Assembly: GCF_014649395.1 (NCBI RefSeq)
Contig: NZ_BMSY01000005.1
Location: 434,001-498,000 of the forward strand
Reading direction: 5' to 3'
Source of the DNA: Streptomyces aureoverticillatus
Lineage (GTDB): Bacteria > Actinomycetota > Actinomycetes > Streptomycetales > Streptomycetaceae
DNA: 64,000 bases
The position numbers and the translations under genes are program-made. Below, in pieces: positions 59,126 to 64,000 of this stretch. The notes below the pieces were generated by a model. That model worked only from the letters and a program-made list of their open reading frames with translations, ran no database searches and was not told the DNA's origin. Position 1 is the first letter of the stretch. The number at the start of each line of letters is the position of its first letter.

Positions 59126-60187
59126 ATGAGAGTGCTGCGTACGCGTGTGATGGTGACGTCGGCCGCCGTGGCCCTGGTCGCCCTTGTCGCGGGATGTTCC
59201 GGGAGCGGGGACGACGGAGGCGGCGGGGCGGAGCGTTCGACCACGCAGGCCGCCCCCGCCGCGGCGAGCGACCTTCAGGACGACTACCAGAAGGTGATCA
59301 AGGACGTGCTGCCGTCGGTCGTACAGATCGACGCGGGCGACAGCCTCGGCTCCGGCGTGGTGTACGACAAGAAGGGCCACATCGTCACCAACGCCCACGT
59401 CGTGGGCAATGAGCGGACGTTCCGGGTGACCACGGCCACCGGCGAACAGCCGCTCGCCGCGAAGCTCGTGTCGGCGTACCCCGAACAGGATCTCGCCGTC
59501 ATCAAGCTGGACACCGTGCCGAAGGGCCTGAAGGCCGCGGAGTTCGGGGACTCCGCGAAGGTCGAGGTCGGCCAGATCGTCCTCGCGATGGGCTCACCGC
59601 TCGGCCTCTCGTCGAGCGTCACGCAGGGCATCGTGTCGGCGACCGGCCGCACCGTCAGCGAGGGCCGCGCGGGCGGCGGCACCGGCGCGACGATCGCGAA
59701 CATGGTGCAGACGTCGGCCGCCATCAACCCCGGCAACAGCGGCGGCGCCCTCGTCGACCTCGACGGCCGGGTCATCGGCATTCCGACGCTCGCCGCGACC
59801 GACCCGGGCATGGGCGACAGCGCCGCGCCGGGCATCGGCTTCGCGATCCCCGCGTCCATGGTGAAGACGGTCGCGGACCAGATCGTGAAGAGCGGCCGGG
59901 TCACCGACTCGGGCCGCGCCGCGCTCGGCATCACCGCGCGCACCGTGCTCGGCGACGACTACCGCCCCGCGGGCGTGGCGATCGTCGAGGTGCGGAACGG
60001 CGGCGGCGCGGCCAAGGCGGGCCTGCGCCCCGGCGACATCCTCACCGCGCTCGGCGACACCCCGATCACCACGATCACCACCCTCTCCGAGGCCCTGGCA
60101 GAGGCCAAACCGGGCGACAAGGAGCGGGTGACGTACGTACGCGACGGCGACGAACGGACGGCCGAGGTCACCCTCGGCGAGATGTAG
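59126..60187 (+). CDS. HtrA/DegP-like serine protease lipoprotein with PDZ domain
   Basis: A 353-residue envelope protease. Signal peptide with lipobox LVAGC (Cys24). The trypsin fold has the triad His91 (VTNAHVVG), Asp122 (EQDLAVIKL) and Ser205 (NPGNSGGALVDL). A C-terminal PDZ domain (ALGITARTV and GGGAAKAGLRPGDILTALG) binds unfolded C-termini. ATG 59126 has only a weak ribosome site. It probably degrades misfolded exported proteins; no dedicated regulator is adjacent. Confidence 0.93.
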   Translation: MRVLRTRVMVTSAAVALVALVAGCSGSGDDGGGGAERSTTQAAPAAASDLQDDYQKVIKDVLPSVVQIDAGDSLGSGVVYDKKGHIVTNAHVVGNERTFRVTTATGEQPLAAKLVSAYPEQDLAVIKLDTVPKGLKAAEFGDSAKVEVGQIVLAMGSPLGLSSSVTQGIVSATGRTVSEGRAGGGTGATIANMVQTSAAINPGNSGGALVDLDGRVIGIPTLAATDPGMGDSAAPGIGFAIPASMVKTVADQIVKSGRVTDSGRAALGITARTVLGDDYRPAGVAIVEVRNGGGAAKAGLRPGDILTALGDTPITTITTLSEALAEAKPGDKERVTYVRDGDERTAEVTLGEM

Positions 60188-60339
60188 GCCCGCAAGGGGC
60201 GCGGGATGTGCCGTAAGCCCAGTGAGGGGCACGCGGAACTGCGCGAGCGACCACAACAAACCCGCAGACGCGTCTGCTCGCTGTCTCGGCAGACGCGTCT
60301 GCGTGGCCCAAGCGGCGGAGCCGCACAGCCCCGTGCCCC
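60188..60339. repeat. Composite family C palindrome between HtrA-like gene and small ORF
   Basis: An outer GGGGCAC (60226-60232) pairs with GTGCCCC (60333-60339) and includes a family C half (CGCGGAACTGCGCGAGC). Inside lies a 15-bp stem at 60263-60277 and 60289-60303 (CGCAGACGCGTCTGC). The overall plan equals that at 36344-36473 but with a different inner palindrome. It separates convergent genes, so it is probably a terminator. Confidence 0.75.
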
Positions 60340-60555
60340 CTACAGAGCGCCCTCGGCGTGCAGACTCATCGGGCCATAGATCTTCGTCGTGTCCTCAAAG
60401 AGGGACACCTGGTCCGCGCCGCCCTCGGCGAGATCCTTCCAGTGTTCGCCGATCCAGGATTCCGCGTCGCCCTGGGTGGTGAACTCCTCGGGCTGCACGG
60501 CAGGCTGGACCTCCGTCCCGTCCGCCTTCTCGAACCGCCACGTCCATGCCGCCAT
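60340..60555 (-). CDS. Small conserved-looking protein of unknown function
   Basis: A 71-residue soluble protein with Trp residues at the N-terminus (MAAWTWRFEKADGTEV) and an alternating acidic/hydrophobic tail (WKDLAEGGADQVSLFED). ATG 60555 follows GGGAGG. No family is recognised. GC3 is high. The 3' end abuts a repeat-based terminator and it is divergent from the CobU fusion gene. Confidence 0.75.
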   Translation of the reverse strand: MAAWTWRFEKADGTEVQPAVQPEEFTTQGDAESWIGEHWKDLAEGGADQVSLFEDTTKIYGPMSLHAEGAL

Positions 60556-60668
60556 GTCAGCCTCCCGAGGTCCAGTGGGTGTCCCGGCAGCCGCCCGGAG
60601 CGGGAGCCGGAGCCGCTTGAAGCCTAGCCGGGCGCGCGGCACCGGGGGCGACGCGGGAGGATCTTCCT

Positions 60669-61868
60669 GTGGAACTGACTCTGCTCGGCACCGGAGCCCC
60701 CGAAGGGCTGCCGCGCCCCGGCTGCCCCTGCGCCGTGTGCGCGACCGCGCTCGGCGACGCCGCGCGGGCCGCCACGGCGCTCCTGATCGACGGCGTGCTG
60801 CTGCTCGACCTGACGCCCGGCGCCGCCTTCGCCGCCGCCCGCGCCGGGCACTCCCTCGGCGGGGTGCGCCAGGTGCTGCTGTCGCACCCGCACGACGGCC
60901 CCGCCGTGGAGGTGCCGGCGGGGCTGCCGCAGCCCGGCCGCGTGCCCGACGGCCGCGAGCTGGCGCTCCTGACCGGGCACCGGGTGCGGGCGGTCGCCAC
61001 GGACGCGCCCGGCACCGGCTACGAGGTGGCCGGGCCCGAGGGCGACCGGCTGCTGTATCTGCCGCCGGGTGCCGCGCCCGCCGGCTTCCCCGAGGAGCAG
61101 GCTCCGTACGAGATGGTCCTCGCCGACGTCGTCGGGCGCCCGGACGGCCTGGCCCGGCTGCGGGCGGCCGGGGGCGTGACCCCGACGACGGACGTCCTCG
61201 CCGTCCACATCGGGCACGGGGTGCCCGCCGGGCCCGAGCTGACGCGCCGGCTCGCCGCGGCCGGGGCGCGGGCGGTCCCGGACGGTACGACGCTGATCGT
61301 CGGCGCCTACGAGGACGTACCGGACCTGCCGCGCCGCACCCTCATCCTGGGCGGCGCCCGCTCCGGCAAGTCGGTGGAGGCCGAGCGGCGCCTGGAGGCC
61401 TTCCCCGACGTCCTGTACGTCGCCACGGGCGGCATCCGGAACGGGGACTCCGAGTGGGCGGAGCGGGTGCGGGCGCACCGCGAGCGGCGTCCCGGTTCCT
61501 GGCGGACCACGGAGACCTGCGACCTCGTGCCCCTGCTCGGCGAGCCCGGCCCGCCGCTGCTCGTGGACTGTCTGTCGCTGTGGCTGACCCATGTGATGGA
61601 CGAGGTGAACGCGTGGGACGACGCCGAGTGGGCGGGCGGCGGGGAGCGGTCGCTGCGCAAGCGGGTCACGGAGCTCACGGACGCGGTGCGCGCCACCCGG
61701 CGCACCGTCGTCGCGGTGTCCAACGAGGTCGGCTCGGGCATCGTGCCCGCGACCGCGTCGGGCCGCCGCTACCGCGACGAACTCGGCCGCCTCAACGCCG
61801 CGTTCGCCGCCGAGTGCGAGCATGTGCTCCTGGTGGTGGCGGGGCAGGCTCTGGCCCTGCGCGGCTGA
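60669..61868 (+). CDS. cobU: CobU-type adenosylcobinamide kinase/guanylyltransferase fused to a degenerate metallo-beta-lactamase-like domain
   Basis: A 399-residue fusion in the lower cobalamin pathway. The C-terminal half is CobU: P-loop GGARSGKS (228-235), LYVATGGIRNGDSEWAERVRAH with the guanylylated-His neighbourhood and VVAVSNEVGSGIVP. The N-terminal 210 residues resemble the PhnP-like metallo-beta-lactamase fold (MELTLLGTGAPEG, PGCPCAVC, VDxH-type VLAVHIGHG), but the metal motif HxHxDH is only HPHDGP (73-78), so catalysis is doubtful. GTG 60669. Next to cobT, it probably activates cobinamide for nucleotide-loop assembly. Confidence 0.9.
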   Translation: MELTLLGTGAPEGLPRPGCPCAVCATALGDAARAATALLIDGVLLLDLTPGAAFAAARAGHSLGGVRQVLLSHPHDGPAVEVPAGLPQPGRVPDGRELALLTGHRVRAVATDAPGTGYEVAGPEGDRLLYLPPGAAPAGFPEEQAPYEMVLADVVGRPDGLARLRAAGGVTPTTDVLAVHIGHGVPAGPELTRRLAAAGARAVPDGTTLIVGAYEDVPDLPRRTLILGGARSGKSVEAERRLEAFPDVLYVATGGIRNGDSEWAERVRAHRERRPGSWRTTETCDLVPLLGEPGPPLLVDCLSLWLTHVMDEVNAWDDAEWAGGGERSLRKRVTELTDAVRATRRTVVAVSNEVGSGIVPATASGRRYRDELGRLNAAFAAECEHVLLVVAGQALALRG

Positions 61869-61910
61869 CGCTCCCCTTCGAGCCTGAAGTGCCCCGGGGC
61901 CCGCGGGAGT

Positions 61911-63011
61911 TCAGGCCTCCGGCTCCTTGCGGGCGATCACGCGGTAGGCGTTGGCGAAGCCGGTGCGGGTGAGCAGCGGCGCGAGCAGGACGTCGGCCGC
62001 GTACGCGAGCGCGAGGAGCGGGGCGGACGCCCACGAGGCCGCGCGCCGCAGCCCGAGCCGCGCCCGGCTCGGCGGCTTCGACCGCCAGGGCACGTCCGCC
62101 TCGGGCAGCACCCGGTTGAGGAGGAGCGCGCAGGCCGTGCCCAGGTCGGCCGGCACGTGCGGGGCGCGGCGGTCGACGTCGACGACGGTGAAGCCGAGCT
62201 CGTCCAGCTCGCGGCAGAGGTTGGCGAGCGGCACGAAGTGCAGATGGCGCGGCTGGCGGTAGGACGCCCACCACTTGCCGAGGAGGCGGGCGGAACGGCT
62301 CTCCGGGTCCGGCGCCTCGATCAGCAGGTGCCCGCCGGGCCGCAGCACGGTCGCGGCCGCCCGCAGTTCCGCGCGCGGATCCGGCCGGCGTTGCAGGTAG
62401 TGGACCATGCTGAGCGCGTCGTACCGCCCCGCGAGGTGCCGGGCGAGCTCGGTGAGGCGGCCGTGGTGGGCCTCCTCGACGCGGCCGCGCCGGACGCCTT
62501 CGGCCAGGCCGGGGTCGCTGTCGAGCCCGTCGAAGGCCGTGTACGGCAGCACCTCCTTGGCGGCCGCCGGAAAGCGGGCGCGGCCGGTGCCCACGTCCAG
62601 CCAGCTCTCGGGCTCGTCGAACCGGCTCAGCGCGCGCACGCCGGAAAGGTGCCGGGAGCGGCCCGCACCGGCGCGGGCGAGGAGCGCGGCCGCGCCGCCG
62701 AGCCCGTGGCACAGGTCCCGCCGCCAGAAGTCCCGGTGGCCGAGGTCCTGCCGGTCGTCGGAGCCGAGCCGGTAGAAGTCCAGGCCCTCGGCGCCGAGCC
62801 GGGGGTTCTGGAAGGTGTGGGCGCAGTCCGCGCACCGCTCCAGCGTGAAGCTGCCCGGCTTGCGCTGGATCAGGTCGCCGGTGCGCAGTCGCACCCGCAG
62901 GCGGGGCGAGCCACACCACGGGCAGTCGGCGCGGCGCGGTTCGTGGCGGGCGCCGGTTCCGCGGACGCGGCGGGCCGGGCGGCGTTCGGCCGTCTGCTGC
63001 GCGAGGTCCAT
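61911..63011 (-). CDS. SAM-dependent methyltransferase with N-terminal zinc knuckle
   Basis: A 366-residue protein. The first 70 residues hold a zinc-ribbon: ADCPWCGSPRLRV and LERCADCAHTFQNPR, two CxxC pairs. Then a class I methyltransferase domain (DEPESWLDVGTGRARFPAAA, motif I; YDALSMVHYLQRRPDPRAEL, motif II; LRPGGHLLIEAPDPESRSA, motif III). The C-terminal region has hydrophobic stretches (ASAPLLALAYAADVLLAPLL) suggesting membrane association. ATG 63011 follows CAGGAG. Members are often in glycan or cofactor loci; the substrate is unknown. Confidence 0.85.
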   Translation of the reverse strand: MDLAQQTAERRPARRVRGTGARHEPRRADCPWCGSPRLRVRLRTGDLIQRKPGSFTLERCADCAHTFQNPRLGAEGLDFYRLGSDDRQDLGHRDFWRRDLCHGLGGAAALLARAGAGRSRHLSGVRALSRFDEPESWLDVGTGRARFPAAAKEVLPYTAFDGLDSDPGLAEGVRRGRVEEAHHGRLTELARHLAGRYDALSMVHYLQRRPDPRAELRAAATVLRPGGHLLIEAPDPESRSARLLGKWWASYRQPRHLHFVPLANLCRELDELGFTVVDVDRRAPHVPADLGTACALLLNRVLPEADVPWRSKPPSRARLGLRRAASWASAPLLALAYAADVLLAPLLTRTGFANAYRVIARKEPEA

Positions 63012-63224
63012 GACGTACTCCTGGATGCGTGCGGCCAGCGATACGACGACGCGGTACGTAAAAGCGATACCGGCAATTCGGTACAAACAGACTGTACGGA
63101 CCGTAAGGGATGCCTCACGTCGATTCAATGACGCTCCGGGACGCCGTGGCGCGCCCGCCGCGCATGGCCCGAGCACGTGGGGCCGTTCGCGCGAACGTCC
63201 GGCCCCGCCGGTACTGTTCGCCGA

Positions 63225-64000
63225 ATGAGCTCGCTGATTCTCGACGACTTCACCGACCTGATCGAGCGGCCCGACGGCGGGGTGCGCCGTGACGCCGAAG
63301 AGCGCAGGGAGCGCCAGGCCGTGCCGCCCGGGGCGCTGGGCCGCCTCGACGACCTCGCCGAATGGCTGTCGGCGGCGCAGGCCGCGGTCCCGGTCAAGCC
63401 GATCGAGCGGCCGAAGGCCGTGCTGTTCGCGGCCGATCACGGAGTGGCCGAGCTCGGCGTCTCCGCCCGCGCGGCGGGCGGCGCGGCCGAGCTCGTGCGC
63501 GCCGTGCTGGCCGGCGCGAGCCCCGCGGCAGTCCTTGCGCGGCGGCTCGACGTGCCCGTGCGGGTCGTCGACATGGCGCTGGACTGCGACGCGGACGGGC
63601 TGCCCGCCGAGGTCGCCGGGCACCGGGTGCGGCGCGGCTCCGGGCGCATCGACATCGAGGACGCGATGTCGGAGGAGGAGGCCGAGCGGGCGGTGCGGGC
63701 AGGCATCGCGCTCGCCGACGAGGAGGCCGACTCCGGCACGGACCTGATCGTGCTCGGCGACCTCAGTGTCGGCGGTACGACACCGGCGGCGACGCTGATC
63801 GCGGCGCTGTGCGGAACGGACGCCTCCGTCGTCACCGGGCGGGGCGGGGCGCCGATCGACGACCTGGCCTGGATGCGCAAGTGCGCGGCCGTGCGGGACG
63901 CGCTGCGGCGGGCGCGGCCGGTGCTCGGCGACCAGTTGCAGCTGCTCGCGGCGGTGGGCGGGGCCGACCTGGCCGCCATGACCGGGTTCCTGCTGCAGTG
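63225..64000 (+). CDS. cobT: Nicotinate-nucleotide-dimethylbenzimidazole phosphoribosyltransferase, C-terminus cut by window edge
   Basis: Makes alpha-ribazole phosphate for cobalamin. The visible 258 codons show KPKAVLFAADHG, GVSARAAGGAAELVRAVLAG, the LIVLGDLSVGGTTPAATLIA loop (in place of the usual GEMGIGNTT) and VVTGRGGAPIDDLAWMRKCA. ATG 63225 begins MSSLILDDFTDLIERPD. Family members have about 350 residues, so the end is missing to the right. Pairing with the CobU fusion supports a cobalamin-assembly role. No cobalamin riboswitch is seen upstream. Confidence 0.92.
   Translation, partial: MSSLILDDFTDLIERPDGGVRRDAEERRERQAVPPGALGRLDDLAEWLSAAQAAVPVKPIERPKAVLFAADHGVAELGVSARAAGGAAELVRAVLAGASPAAVLARRLDVPVRVVDMALDCDADGLPAEVAGHRVRRGSGRIDIEDAMSEEEAERAVRAGIALADEEADSGTDLIVLGDLSVGGTTPAATLIAALCGTDASVVTGRGGAPIDDLAWMRKCAAVRDALRRARPVLGDQLQLLAAVGGADLAAMTGFLLQ

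Noticed and set aside
63012..63224. Cobalamin riboswitch before cobT
   Set aside because: The B12-box and its surrounding stems are not present in the 213-base gap; it shows only promoter-like AT-richer DNA.
1..64000. tRNA genes, rRNA, CRISPR array, insertion sequences, prophage or attachment sites
   Set aside because: No cloverleaf with TTCGA-type arms, no regularly spaced direct repeats with unique spacers, and no transposase, integrase or phage proteins were found on either strand.

Overview
The window is chromosomal core DNA from a Streptomyces-type actinomycete. Coding sequence is very GC-rich with almost all third positions G or C, GTG and TTG starts are common, and the gene content is typical of the genus: glkA with its small upstream partner gene, an actinobacterial qcr-cta respiratory locus, a SAM-IV riboswitch, a trp attenuator with three tandem Trp codons, and Streptomyces-type interspersed palindromic repeats. 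I see no rRNA, tRNA, CRISPR array, prophage, transposase or biosynthetic gene cluster. From memory, the gene order also resembles the Mycobacterium tuberculosis stretch from aroG (Rv2178c) to cobT (Rv2207).

Layout. 1-7 kb: class II DAHP synthase (cut by the left edge), an SRPBCC/TetR divergent pair, the trpL attenuator and a fused anthranilate synthase TrpE-TrpG, a D-2-hydroxyacid dehydrogenase and a phosphofructokinase. 7-12 kb: a NarL-type two-component system (probable MacRS), a lysophosphatidic-acid acyltransferase, a carboxylesterase-like hydrolase and a small membrane protein. 12-22 kb: an EEP nuclease/phosphatase, glucokinase and its partner, an ArsA-like ATPase, an SRPBCC protein, a metallophosphoesterase, an acyl-CoA ligase, a PimB-like mannosyltransferase and a polytopic GT-C-like transferase. 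22-29 kb: a lipoprotein with a zinc-peptidase motif, two paralogous NlpC/P60 hydrolases, a NYN-domain protein, a zinc-ribbon protein, a rhomboid protease and a Lrp-type effector domain. 29-34.6 kb: an OmpR-type two-component operon, an SLC13-like transporter and glycerate kinase. 34.5-37.5 kb: a SAM-IV-controlled class V aminotransferase and trpD.

37.7-47.1 kb: qcrB-qcrA-qcrC-ctaE and ctaF-ctaD-ctaC, both read on the minus strand and separated by an L,D-transpeptidase gene. 47.4-54 kb: a cysteine desulfurase-TusA fusion, an adenosine-kinase-like PfkB protein, two proteins of unknown function, erpA and nadA. 54-58 kb: a second NarL-type two-component system, then pspAA-pspA. 57.5-64 kb: a DUF3043 membrane protein, a methyltransferase, an HtrA-like lipoprotein protease, a CobU fused to a degenerate metallo-beta-lactamase-like domain, another methyltransferase and cobT (cut by the right edge).

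How it works together: the shikimate/Trp steps (DAHP synthase, TrpEG, TrpD), respiration (bc1-aa3 supercomplex), sulfur and Fe-S supply (SAM-IV class V enzyme, desulfurase-TusA, ErpA, NadA) and envelope maintenance (NlpC/P60, L,D-transpeptidase, PspA, HtrA, PimB-like) sit side by side. The least ordinary features are small repeats that have become coding (inside the TrpE-TrpG linker, at the end of the EEP protein and at the tail of a glycosyltransferase), a repeat nested inside another repeat, a matched pair of direct-repeat operators flanking a two-component operon, and the CobU fusion.
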